DNA of 64,000 bases from positions 19,126 to 83,125 of the forward strand of contig JAAXXR010000002.1 in NCBI GenBank assembly GCA_013334335.1, given 5' to 3'. The translations under genes were made by a program, and so were the position numbers. Below the pieces are notes generated by a model. It did no database searches and was not told the origin of the DNA. It was given only the letters and a program-made list of their open reading frames with translations. Below are positions 56,527 through 64,000 of the stretch, piece by piece; the stretch's first letter is position 1, and the number at the start of each line of letters is the position of its first letter. This DNA comes from Chlorobiaceae bacterium (GTDB taxonomy: Bacteria; Bacteroidota; Chlorobiia; Chlorobiales; Chlorobiaceae).

Positions 56527-57282
56527 TCAAAGCCTGACGGCGATGCCCCTGTCCCGCAGATACTCCTTGGCTTCGCGGATAGAATACTGGCGGAAATGGA
56601 AAATCGACGCAGCCAGGGCCGCATCGGCCTGGCCCTTGGTGAAGCCCTCGTAGAGATGTTCGAGGTTTCCGGCTCCTCCCGAAGCGATGACCGGGATGTG
56701 CACCGAGGTCGAGATCCTGGCCAGGATCTCGTTGTCATACCCCTCCTTGGTGCCATCGCGATCCATGCTGGTGAGCAGGATCTCGCCGGCTCCCAGACTC
56801 TGTACCCGGTGGGCCCACTCCACAGCCTCGATGCCCGTCGAGTTCTTCCCGGAGTGGGTATGGACGATGTACTCGCCACCGACCTTCTTGACGTCGATGG
56901 CTACGACCACCGCCTGTGAACCGAACTTTTCGGCAATCCGCGAAATCAGCTCGGGCTCATTGACGGCTGCCGTGTTCACCGAAACCTTGTCGGCGCCGTG
57001 AAGGAATGCGTCACGGGCCCGGTCAACCGAACTGATGCCACCACCGACCGTCAGGGGGATGAAGACCTCGCCGGAAACTTTGAGCACCTCTTCCAACGTT
57101 GTCCTTCGGGATTCGAGCGATGCCGAAATATCGAGGAATACGAGCTCGTCGGCCCGTTCCTCGTTGTAGAACCTGGCCTGTTCCAGAATGGATCCGGCGT
57201 CTCTGAGTCCTTCGAAATTTATGCCCTTGACGACACGCCCGTCGCGGACGTCGAGGCAGGGTATGATCCTTTTGGCTAACAT
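56527..57282 (-). CDS. hisF: Imidazole glycerol phosphate synthase cyclase subunit
   Basis: A 251-residue TIM barrel. [15 protein letters not shown] (catalytic Asp11), [50 protein letters not shown] (catalytic Asp130) and VIASGGAG are all canonical. It cyclises PRFAR with ammonia from HisH to IGP and AICAR. No other his gene is adjacent. Confidence 0.97.
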   Translation of the reverse strand: MLAKRIIPCLDVRDGRVVKGINFEGLRDAGSILEQARFYNEERADELVFLDISASLESRRTTLEEVLKVSGEVFIPLTVGGGISSVDRARDAFLHGADKVSVNTAAVNEPELISRIAEKFGSQAVVVAIDVKKVGGEYIVHTHSGKNSTGIEAVEWAHRVQSLGAGEILLTSMDRDGTKEGYDNEILARISTSVHIPVIASGGAGNLEHLYEGFTKGQADAALAASIFHFRQYSIREAKEYLRDRGIAVRL

Positions 57283-57589
57283 CGTGTGGAGGTCTGTTAT
57301 AAAATCAAAAATGTCGATGCTGACAGAATAGCAACGCTCTTAAGAAATCACAAAACTTTGAATCTGCAACAATATATTAAAGGTGTTATATTTGGGCCGC
57401 ATTCACCAGGCGCTGCCTGCCAGTTCGTTTCAGGACCCGTCCTGCATGCCTTGCAGCTCCTGCAAGCACCGGTTTTGGCCAGAACGCCCGTTACGGAGAC
57501 CAGGCTCCGCCGGAACTGGCCGGAGCTTCTTCAGGCTTTCAGCGGTGCAGCCCTCACAAGCAGCTACGAGATAAAAGGAGAAAAGCAAT
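57283..57589. other. Intergenic region hisF / Cys-rich small protein
   Basis: About 307 bp holding the divergent promoters. The start is AT-rich and the middle has GC-rich imperfect hairpins. The 137-codon plus ORF at 57286-57699 overlaps the real gene in another frame and looks spurious. Confidence 0.4.
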
Positions 57590-57913
57590 ATGAAATTCCC
57601 TATTTGCGACTATGCCGAATCGGAAGAGGGGTTTTACTCACAGTGCGCCAGCTGTCCGATCAAAACCGCCACTCCCGGTTGCGCCCTCGACGAGCTTGAG
57701 GACGGTACCTACCGGTTCGAAGGGCCGACACCCCATGGAGGTGTCATGGCCACATTCTATTTCAAGAACGACGCCGGCGATCAGGTTATCAAACAGGATG
57801 CCGTCCATGTCGAGATCCACGAGCTTGATGAAAGCGGCCATCTGATCGCCATCCTCTATGGCATGGTCGATCCGGAAGGGATGATCTACCTGAAAAAGTC
57901 GGATCGCAACTGA
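57590..57913 (+). CDS. Small Cys-containing protein, unknown function
   Basis: A 107-residue soluble protein. The start is supported by GGAG eight bases upstream (AAAGGAGAAAAGCAAT-ATG). The N-terminal part has four cysteines (FPICDY, SQCASCPIKTATPGC) that could bind a metal or Fe-S cluster, followed by an all-beta acidic region (VHVEIHELDESGHLIAILYG). It lies 42 bp upstream of the ferredoxin-NADP reductase gene on the same strand. No family is recognised; possibly lineage-restricted. Confidence 0.7.
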   Translation: MKFPICDYAESEEGFYSQCASCPIKTATPGCALDELEDGTYRFEGPTPHGGVMATFYFKNDAGDQVIKQDAVHVEIHELDESGHLIAILYGMVDPEGMIYLKKSDRN

Positions 57914-59005
<1,092 letters not shown>

Positions 59006-59010
59006 CCGGC

Positions 59011-59922
59011 ATGCCAACCACTGTTATCACAACTCCTTCGGCCCTACAGGCATGGATGCTGGCCATCAGGCCCAGGACCCTCCCCGCAGGCGCCATTCCG
59101 GTCGTGCTTGCATCGGCGCTTGCTGCCGCCGACCAATCGTTCAGCCCCGTTCCGGCGCTGGTCGCGCTCGTCTGCGCGCTCGGTATCCAGGTCGCGACCA
59201 ATTTCATCAACGAGATCTATGATTTCCGAAAGGGAGCGGACACCAGCGAACGGCTTGGTCCCACCAGGACCGTTGCTGCGGGTATCATCAGTGAAAAAAC
59301 CATGATCCGCGTATCGGCGGTGCTCCTGATCTCCGTATTCCTCCTGGGGCTCTCCCTGGTCTGGATCGGCGGCTGGCCGATACTGCTCATCGGGCTGCTC
59401 TCCATGCTCTTCGCCTGGGCTTACACCGGTGGGCCTTTTCCCATCGCCTATTCGGGACTCGGGGATGTGTTCGTCTTCATCTTTTTTGGACTTGTTGCCG
59501 TGGGTGGCGCCTATTACGTCCAGGCGCTCGCCCTGCCGATGCCGGTGCTTGTGGCCGCTGCGGCGCCAGGGGCCTTTTCGGTCAACATTCTCCTGGTCAA
59601 CAACATCCGGGACATCGACACGGATCGGAGGGTAGGCAAAATGACGCTGCCGGCGCGCATCGGTGCTGCCCGGGCCCGGATGCTCTACGTCCTGCTCGCC
59701 GTCGTCGCTTACGCCGTCCCCTTTTTCATGGTCCACGCAGGCTACTCCGTCTGGTGCCTTCTTTCGCTCCTCAGCCTGCCTCTCGCCGTCGGCATGGTGC
59801 GCAAGCTCTACCGGTCGGAGGGAAGAGAGCTCAATATGGTACTCGCCGGCACGGGCAAGGTGCTGACTCTGCATGGCCTGCTTTTCTCCGCCGGGCTGAT
59901 TATCCACTCAATCACTCCATAG
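59011..59922 (+). CDS. menA: 1,4-dihydroxy-2-naphthoate prenyltransferase (MenA)
   Basis: A 303-residue UbiA-family membrane prenyltransferase. The two Asp-rich motifs are NFINEIYDFRKGAD and NNIRDIDTDRRVGK, the MenA-type signatures; about eight helices. It attaches the isoprenoid tail in menaquinone synthesis; green sulfur bacteria use menaquinone and chlorobiumquinone. It starts 5 bp after the FNR gene and ends 2 bp before aguB. Confidence 0.93.
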   Translation: MPTTVITTPSALQAWMLAIRPRTLPAGAIPVVLASALAAADQSFSPVPALVALVCALGIQVATNFINEIYDFRKGADTSERLGPTRTVAAGIISEKTMIRVSAVLLISVFLLGLSLVWIGGWPILLIGLLSMLFAWAYTGGPFPIAYSGLGDVFVFIFFGLVAVGGAYYVQALALPMPVLVAAAAPGAFSVNILLVNNIRDIDTDRRVGKMTLPARIGAARARMLYVLLAVVAYAVPFFMVHAGYSVWCLLSLLSLPLAVGMVRKLYRSEGRELNMVLAGTGKVLTLHGLLFSAGLIIHSITP

Positions 59923-59924
59923 TC

Positions 59925-60800
59925 ATGCATTCCCACCCCGTCCGTCTCGCGCTCGTTCAGATGTCATGCCGGCAGAGCCCGGCCGAAAACCTTGAAAAAG
60001 CTGTCGGCCGCATCAGGGAGGCCGCAGCTGGCGGGGCACGCATCGTTTGCCTTCAGGAGCTGTTCACAACGCCCTACTTCTGTCAGACCGAGGCGTATGA
60101 GCCTTTCGGATATGCCGAGACGATACCCGGCCCATCGACCGCCATCCTGCAGGAGCTCGCCAGGGAACTCGAGGTGGTCATTGTGGCGTCGTTGTTCGAA
60201 GCGAGGGCAAAAGGGCTTTACCACAATACCGCCGCGGTCATCGATGCCGACGGCAGCTATCTGGGCAAGTACCGCAAAATGCACATCCCGGACGACCCCG
60301 GTTTCTACGAGAAATTCTATTTCACTCCCGGCGACCTGGGTTACCGGATGTTCAGGACCCGCTATGCGAATATCGGCGTGCTGATCTGCTGGGACCAGTG
60401 GTACCCGGAAGCGGCGAGGCTGACCGCCCTGCATGGCGCGGATATCATCTTCTACCCCACGGCCATCGGCTGGGCGGCATCAGAGGGTTCGGCCGCCGTC
60501 AGGGCGTCACAGCGACAGGCGTGGAAGAGTGTTCAGATCGGCCATGCCGTCGCCAACGGAGTCTTCATTGCGGCGGCCAATCGTGCCGGCATCGAAGGGG
60601 AGCTCGAATTCTGGGGCAACAGTTTCGTCTCCGACCCGTTTGGACAGGTGATCTCCGAAGCCGGCCATGCAGGGGAGGAGATTCTCTACGCCGACTGCGA
60701 CCTGTCGCGCATCTCGTTTTACCGTTCGCACTGGCCGTTCATGCGTGACCGCAGGGTGGACTCGTTCGGCGACCTTACCCGCCGCTGGATCGACGAATAA
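59925..60800 (+). CDS. aguB: N-carbamoylputrescine amidohydrolase
   Basis: About 291 residues from the ATG at 59925 (MHSHPVRLALVQMSC). It is a nitrilase-superfamily enzyme with the Glu-Lys-Cys triad: Glu in CLQELFTTPYFCQTE, Lys in KYRKMHIPDDP and Cys in VLICWDQWYPEAAR. The YFTPGDLGYRMF and GWAASEGSAAVRASQ segments are typical of AguB. It converts N-carbamoylputrescine to putrescine and pairs with aguA one gene downstream. Confidence 0.94.
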   Translation: MHSHPVRLALVQMSCRQSPAENLEKAVGRIREAAAGGARIVCLQELFTTPYFCQTEAYEPFGYAETIPGPSTAILQELARELEVVIVASLFEARAKGLYHNTAAVIDADGSYLGKYRKMHIPDDPGFYEKFYFTPGDLGYRMFRTRYANIGVLICWDQWYPEAARLTALHGADIIFYPTAIGWAASEGSAAVRASQRQAWKSVQIGHAVANGVFIAAANRAGIEGELEFWGNSFVSDPFGQVISEAGHAGEEILYADCDLSRISFYRSHWPFMRDRRVDSFGDLTRRWIDE

Positions 60801-60811
60801 TCCTGATACGC

Positions 60812-62062
60812 ATGAATATTTTCGGCCTTCTCATTTTACTGACCCTCGTCGGCACCTACATGGTCAGGTTCGTCGCAGACCTCCTGAACCTCAGGGCCGC
60901 TTCGCCGGAGATTCCCGAAGCGTTTCGAGGCGTTTACGAGGATGACGCCTATCGCCGCTCACAGGAGTATCTCCGGGCCACGACGCGCTTTTCGCTCGCT
61001 GAGGCTTCTGCCGACCTTCTGCTGCTCCTCCTCTTCTGGTTCTCCGGCGGCTTCGATCATCTCGACCGGTTCGTCAGGGGATTCGGTTTCGATACGGTGC
61101 CCACCGGCGTCCTCTATACCGGTGCGCTCCTTATGCTCCAGTCGCTTACCGCGCTGCCCTTCAGGGTGTACAAAACCTTCATCCTCGAAGAGCGTTTCGG
61201 TTTCAACAAGACCACGCCTCGCGTTTTCGTCACCGATATGCTGAAAGCCATGATGCTCGGCATGTTGCTCGGTACGCCGCTACTCGCACTCATCATCTGG
61301 TTTTTCGAGCACGGCGGGCCGTATGCCTGGCTCTGGGTCTGGTCCGGCGTGACGCTGTTCAGCCTCCTGCTGCAGTATGTGGCGCCGAGCCTCATCATGC
61401 CGATGTTCAACAAGTTCACCCCGCTTCAGGATGGCTCGCTCAGGGAGTCCATCATGCACTATGCCGCGAGTGTCCGCTTTCCCCTCGCCGGCATCTACGT
61501 CATCGACGGATCGAAGCGCTCGTCGAAGGCCAACGCCTTTTTTACCGGATTCGGCCGGCACAAGCGCATCGCGCTGTTTGACACCCTTATTTCGAACCAC
61601 ACCGAAGATGAGCTGGTAGCCGTGCTTGCCCATGAGATCGGTCATTTCCGCAAGCGACACATCCTGGTCTCCATGCTCCTCAGCACGCTCAATCTCGGCA
61701 TGGTTTTTTTCCTGCTCTCCCAGTTCATGAACAACAGGATGCTGTTCGACGCCTTTTTCATGCAGGAGACATCGGTATATGCCAGCCTGCTTTTTTTCAT
61801 GCTCCTGTACACTCCGGTCGAGTTTGTGCTTTCCGTGCTCCTGCAGATGCTGTCGAGACGGCACGAGTTTCAGGCAGACCGGTTTGCCGTGACCACCTTC
61901 GCCGGGGGCAGGGCGCTTGCCACAGCCCTCAAAAAGCTTTCACGTTCGAACCTTTCGAACCTGACCCCTCATCCTTTCTACGTATTTCTGAACTATTCGC
62001 ATCCGCCCGTGCTTCAGCGCATTTTGCGTATTGAAGCGGAGTCGGCAAGTCATACCACATAA
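60812..62062 (+). CDS. M48-family (Ste24-type) membrane zinc protease
   Basis: A 416-residue membrane protein with several helices and the zinc motif HEIGH in VAVLAHEIGHFRKRH (about residue 275), plus the C-terminal Glu-containing SRRHEFQADRFAV that supplies the third ligand. DGSKRSSKANAFFTGFG is a Ste24/CAAX-protease signature. In bacteria such proteases take part in membrane protein quality control. It sits between aguB and aguA, with 11-bp and 25-bp gaps. Confidence 0.92.
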   Translation: MNIFGLLILLTLVGTYMVRFVADLLNLRAASPEIPEAFRGVYEDDAYRRSQEYLRATTRFSLAEASADLLLLLLFWFSGGFDHLDRFVRGFGFDTVPTGVLYTGALLMLQSLTALPFRVYKTFILEERFGFNKTTPRVFVTDMLKAMMLGMLLGTPLLALIIWFFEHGGPYAWLWVWSGVTLFSLLLQYVAPSLIMPMFNKFTPLQDGSLRESIMHYAASVRFPLAGIYVIDGSKRSSKANAFFTGFGRHKRIALFDTLISNHTEDELVAVLAHEIGHFRKRHILVSMLLSTLNLGMVFFLLSQFMNNRMLFDAFFMQETSVYASLLFFMLLYTPVEFVLSVLLQMLSRRHEFQADRFAVTTFAGGRALATALKKLSRSNLSNLTPHPFYVFLNYSHPPVLQRILRIEAESASHTT

Positions 62063-62087
62063 CCGTCATTGTTCACGAGGAGTCCCG

Positions 62088-63131
62088 ATGACCGAAGCCC
62101 GATACTGCATGCCGCCCGAATGGGCCCACCACACCTCCACATGGCTTTCGTGGCCGCACAAGCTTGAGTCGTGGCCGGGTAAATTCGAGCCGGTTCCTGC
62201 CGTGTTCGCTGAGCTCGCGTTCCAGCTCAGCCGCTCCGAGCAAGTCAACATCAATGTGCTCGACGAAGCGATGGAGTCTCAGGCCCGACGGCATATGGAA
62301 CTTCGGGATCCCGAAGGCCACTTTGCGAAACGGATACATTATCATCGTATTCCGACCAATGACGCCTGGTGCCGCGACCATGGCCCAAACTATGTATTCC
62401 GGGATCAGGATGGGCGGCGCGACAAGGTGATCCTTGACTGGGACTACAACGCATGGGGAGGTAAATACGAGCCCTACGACGACGATGACGCCGTGCCGTC
62501 GAGGGTGGCCGAGATCCAGCACCTGCCTCGAGTGTCGCCCGGTATGGTGCTCGAGGGCGGCGCGATCGATGTGAACGGCCAAGGGTTGCTCCTGACCACC
62601 GAGGCGTGCCTTCTCAACCCGAACAGGAACCCCTCGTTGGGTCGTGAGGAGATCGAGGAGCGCCTTTGCCGGTACCTCGGCATCCGCAAGGTGCTGTGGC
62701 TTGGCGATGGCATTGCGGGGGACGATACCGACGGGCATGTCGACGATATGACGCGTTTTGTCGGGGCATCGACGGTGGTCACCGCTGTCGAGGATGATCC
62801 GTCCGACGAGAACTATGCGCCGCTGCAAGATAACCTTCGCCGGTTGCAGGGCTTTACCGGCCTCGACGGTCGCCCTCTCGAGATAGTCAGGCTGCCCATG
62901 CCGGACCCGCTCTATTATGACGGCGAGCGCCTTCCGGCAAGCTACGCCAACTTCTATATCGCCAATACCGCGGTCCTGGTGCCGACCTATCGTTGCGCTC
63001 ACGACAGCCGTGCAATCGAGACGCTCCAGAGCTGTTTTCCCGGCCGCGAAGTCGTCGGTATCGACTGTCGTGACCTGATCTGGGGGCTGGGCGCCATCCA
63101 CTGTGTCACTCACGAAGAGCCTGCCCTCTGA
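62088..63131 (+). CDS. aguA: Agmatine deiminase
   Basis: About 347 residues from the ATG at 62088 (MTEARYCMPPEWAHHTSTW); the longer track frame overlaps the protease gene. Peptidylarginine-deiminase fold: PPEWAHHTSTWLSWPH, NDAWCRDHGPNYVF, VLEGGAIDVNGQG, DDTDGHVDDMTRFV and the C-terminal catalytic Cys in LIWGLGAIHCVTHEEP. It converts agmatine to N-carbamoylputrescine; with AguB this gives putrescine. Confidence 0.95.
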   Translation: MTEARYCMPPEWAHHTSTWLSWPHKLESWPGKFEPVPAVFAELAFQLSRSEQVNINVLDEAMESQARRHMELRDPEGHFAKRIHYHRIPTNDAWCRDHGPNYVFRDQDGRRDKVILDWDYNAWGGKYEPYDDDDAVPSRVAEIQHLPRVSPGMVLEGGAIDVNGQGLLLTTEACLLNPNRNPSLGREEIEERLCRYLGIRKVLWLGDGIAGDDTDGHVDDMTRFVGASTVVTAVEDDPSDENYAPLQDNLRRLQGFTGLDGRPLEIVRLPMPDPLYYDGERLPASYANFYIANTAVLVPTYRCAHDSRAIETLQSCFPGREVVGIDCRDLIWGLGAIHCVTHEEPAL

Positions 63132-63159
63132 ATGTCAGTCAGGCCTTCTGATGTCCCGG

Positions 63160-63223
63160 TTGTCTCATATTGCGATAATTGTCTCATAATAAAACAAATA
63201 TTCTCACATTGAGATTATTTGTT
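63160..63223. promoter_or_regulatory. TGTCTCA repeats and CTCA-N3-TGAG dyad upstream of RNA copy 1
   Basis: TTGTCTCATA occurs twice about 20 bp apart, followed by an inverted repeat of 14-nt arms with one mismatch (AACAAATATTCTCA ... TGAGATTATTTGTT, 3-nt loop). The positions are about 115 to 180 bp before the predicted RNA start, suitable for an enhancer-binding activator. A similar TGAGACA pair precedes copy 3. Confidence 0.5.
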
Positions 63224-63313
63224 GCACTCAGGGATACATTGACATTTATATACATTTCCTATAAGTACATGTAATTGTTATACATAACTGCGTTGGTGTT
63301 TTATTCTGTGTTC

Positions 63314-63329
63314 TGGCATACATATTGCA
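63314..63329 (+). promoter_or_regulatory. Sigma-54-like promoter of RNA copy 1
   Basis: TGGCATACATATTGCA keeps the invariant GG and GC with correct 10-bp spacing and the TTGCA half of the RpoN consensus. It ends 26 nt before the first stem of RNA copy 1, so transcription would start about 16 nt ahead of the structure. Confidence 0.6.
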
Positions 63330-63355
63330 CAATTATTATTGGTCTGCACAGTAAC

Positions 63356-63431
63356 GTCTTGCGCAAGTAAGGCGGAACAGGTGAAATGGGGGACACCTGT
63401 TCACTAAAAAGCGGTCTCAAGCCGCTTTTTC
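63356..63431 (+). ncRNA. Structured small RNA copy 1 (Chlorobi-1-like)
   Basis: Three consecutive elements. Stem 1 is GTCTTG-CGCAAG-TAAGGC. Stem 2 is 9 bp, GAACAGGTG/CACCTGTTC, with the loop AAATGGGGGA. The terminator hairpin is AAAAAGCGG/CCGCTTTTT ending in Ts. Stem sequences differ from copies 2 and 3 with compensatory changes while the G-rich loop is kept. Two stem-loops plus an intrinsic terminator fit the published description of the Chlorobi-1 RNA; I cannot check its covariance model here. Confidence 0.78.
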
Positions 63432-63543
63432 ATGCAGACCAAATTTTATGATAGGTTGTTGTTCAGCAACGTTGACAGGGTTTTATCGTTCCAGGCAAGG
63501 GCCGGAACGGGTATCTTGAGTCATAGCTACCTATAGATGAGCT

Positions 63544-63621
63544 GTCTCGTGCAAGCGAGACTGGGCAGGTGAAATGGGGGACACCTGTCCACAAAAGAAG
63601 CGGCTTTGCCGCTTTTTTTGT
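63544..63621 (+). ncRNA. Structured small RNA copy 2 (Chlorobi-1-like)
   Basis: Stem 1 GTCTCG-TGCAAG-CGAGAC is perfect. Stem 2 TGGGCAGGTG/CACCTGTCCA has ten pairs including one G-U and the same loop AAATGGGGGA. The terminator is AAGCGGC-TTT-GCCGCTT followed by TTTTT. Located 188 bp after copy 1. Its upstream region lacks a clear sigma-54 element (only a decayed CCGG...CTTGAG), so its promoter is unclear; TATAGA at about 63531 is a possible -10. Confidence 0.78.
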
Positions 63622-63729
63622 TGTATACCACGCTTCTTTTCCGACTTCAGTACCGTTCAGATGAGCAGTAGCTCCATGAAGCGGACCCATCATTCCACGG
63701 TTTCATTTTTTGCTGGTTGTATTTCTTTA

Positions 63730-63757
63730 TGAGACACCTTTGCGTCGAATTGAGACA
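63730..63757. promoter_or_regulatory. TGAGACA pair upstream of RNA copy 3
   Basis: TGAGACA occurs twice, 21 bp apart start to start (two helical turns), about 125-150 bp before the predicted start of RNA copy 3. The same motif, in reverse orientation and about 20 bp apart, precedes copy 1. Confidence 0.45.
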
Positions 63758-63854
63758 TGCCGAAACAGCCATGCGTGCGGGCCTTCGGGTGGTTGTGTCT
63801 GAAAAGCGTTGCTGGGTAAAGGTTTACAGCAGTTCCAGGAAAGCGTCTGCCAAC

Positions 63855-63870
63855 TGGCAGGCTTCTTGCA
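63855..63870 (+). promoter_or_regulatory. Sigma-54-like promoter of RNA copy 3
   Basis: TGGCAGGCTTCTTGCA keeps TGGCA and TTGCA at the correct spacing. It ends 26 nt before stem 1 of copy 3, exactly the same distance as in copy 1, which argues against coincidence. Confidence 0.6.
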
Positions 63871-63896
63871 CCACTACTGTTGAATTGTCAAGAAAT

Positions 63897-63975
63897 GTCT
63901 CGCGCCAGTGAGGCTCGGCAGGTGAATGGGGGTCACCTGCCAACAAAAAAAGCGGCTTTTGCCGCTTTTTTTGTT
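63897..63975 (+). ncRNA. Structured small RNA copy 3 (Chlorobi-1-like)
   Basis: Stem 1 GTCTCG-CGCCAG-TGAGGC. Stem 2 GGCAGGTGA/TCACCTGCC (9 perfect pairs) with loop ATGGGGG. Terminator AAGCGGC-TTTT-GCCGCTT plus T-run. Compared with copies 1 and 2, stem 2 positions change in pairs (A-U, G-U and G-C), supporting a functional RNA structure. The array may continue beyond the window edge. Confidence 0.78.
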
Positions 63976-64000
63976 GGATCGGTCAATGTCCGCCGGTCGG

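Larger units (their letters stand above)
63132..63355. other. Noncoding AT-rich region ahead of the small-RNA cluster
   Basis: No gene is seen. AT content rises sharply relative to the neighbouring genes. It contains the TGTCTCA repeats, a dyad and the sigma-54-like element listed separately. Confidence 0.5.

Noticed and set aside
57286-57699. 137-residue plus ORF upstream of FNR
   Set aside because: It overlaps the Cys-rich small protein in another frame; the latter has a good ribosome-binding site.
63500-63520. Sigma-54 promoter for RNA copy 2
   Set aside because: The GG and TTG elements are two bases too far apart and the -12 GC is missing.
63463-63911. Two short ORFs (63463-63693 minus, 63717-63911 plus) in the RNA region
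   Set aside because: They cross structured RNA copies or regulatory repeats, have no homology and no convincing ribosome-binding sites.
63356-63975. CRISPR-like repeat array
   Set aside because: The copies are unevenly spaced (188 and 353 bp), each has its own terminator, and stems covary; there are no spacers or cas genes.

Overview
The window looks like chromosomal DNA of a green sulfur bacterium (Chlorobiaceae), probably a GC-rich Chlorobium/Chlorobaculum/Pelodictyon-type organism. The signs are a BciB-type 8-vinyl chlorophyllide reductase, a nifH-nifI1-nifI2-nifD-nifK-nifE-nifN-nifB-ferredoxin operon, a thioredoxin-reductase-like ferredoxin-NADP reductase next to menA, and three structured RNAs that fit the published description of the Chlorobi-specific Chlorobi-1 RNA. 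The species is an inference; no rRNA is present. I saw no phage, plasmid, insertion sequence or CRISPR array.

Layout. 1-5.1 kb (minus): a cbb3 oxidase operon ccoN-O-Q-P with assembly genes ccoG-ccoH-(FixH/YtkA-like)-ccoI, the last cut by the window edge. 5.3-15.3 kb (minus): housekeeping genes (mtnA, purine/MTA phosphorylase, cyclophilin, yggS, two TPR proteins, tatD, lspA, aroE, uvrC). 15.3-23.4 kb: a small membrane protein, an MFS carrier with a large charged insert, a Usp protein, a porin, bciB, a Nudix hydrolase, a DUF1207-like outer-membrane protein and pyrB. 23.6-29.7 kb (plus): hypA-B-F-C-D-E for [NiFe]-hydrogenase maturation, without structural hydrogenase genes. 29.7-31.4 kb: modA with a ModE operator, and modE. 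31.7-41.0 kb (minus): the nif operon, with a strong sigma-54 promoter ahead of nifH. 41.4-49.2 kb: a lipoprotein sugar dehydrogenase, an aldo/keto reductase, a small repetitive protein, a hybrid histidine kinase, and nifV-nifA. 49.4-56.4 kb: hpt, ackA-xfp (phosphoketolase route), a truncated radical-SAM remnant, corA, a YqhA-like protein and a VanZ-like protein. 56.5-63.1 kb: hisF, a small Cys-rich protein, FNR, menA, and aguB/aguA around an M48 protease. 63.1-64 kb: no genes, but three tandem copies of a small structured RNA.

How it fits together. hyp, mod and nif form a metal-cofactor island of about 26 kb: molybdate capture under ModE, nitrogenase with FeMo-co synthesis (NifB, NifE/N, NifV), post-translational ammonium switch-off through NifI1/NifI2, transcription through sigma-54/NifA, and hydrogenase maturation that could serve recycling of nitrogenase-derived H2. 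The cbb3 oxidase could remove oxygen.

Most interesting signal. The three RNAs at the right end share two stem-loops plus an intrinsic terminator, with compensatory base changes. Copies 1 and 3 each have a sigma-54-like -24/-12 element exactly 26 nt upstream of the first stem, and paired TGAGACA/TGTCTCA motifs further upstream. This suggests an activator-dependent small-RNA cluster.
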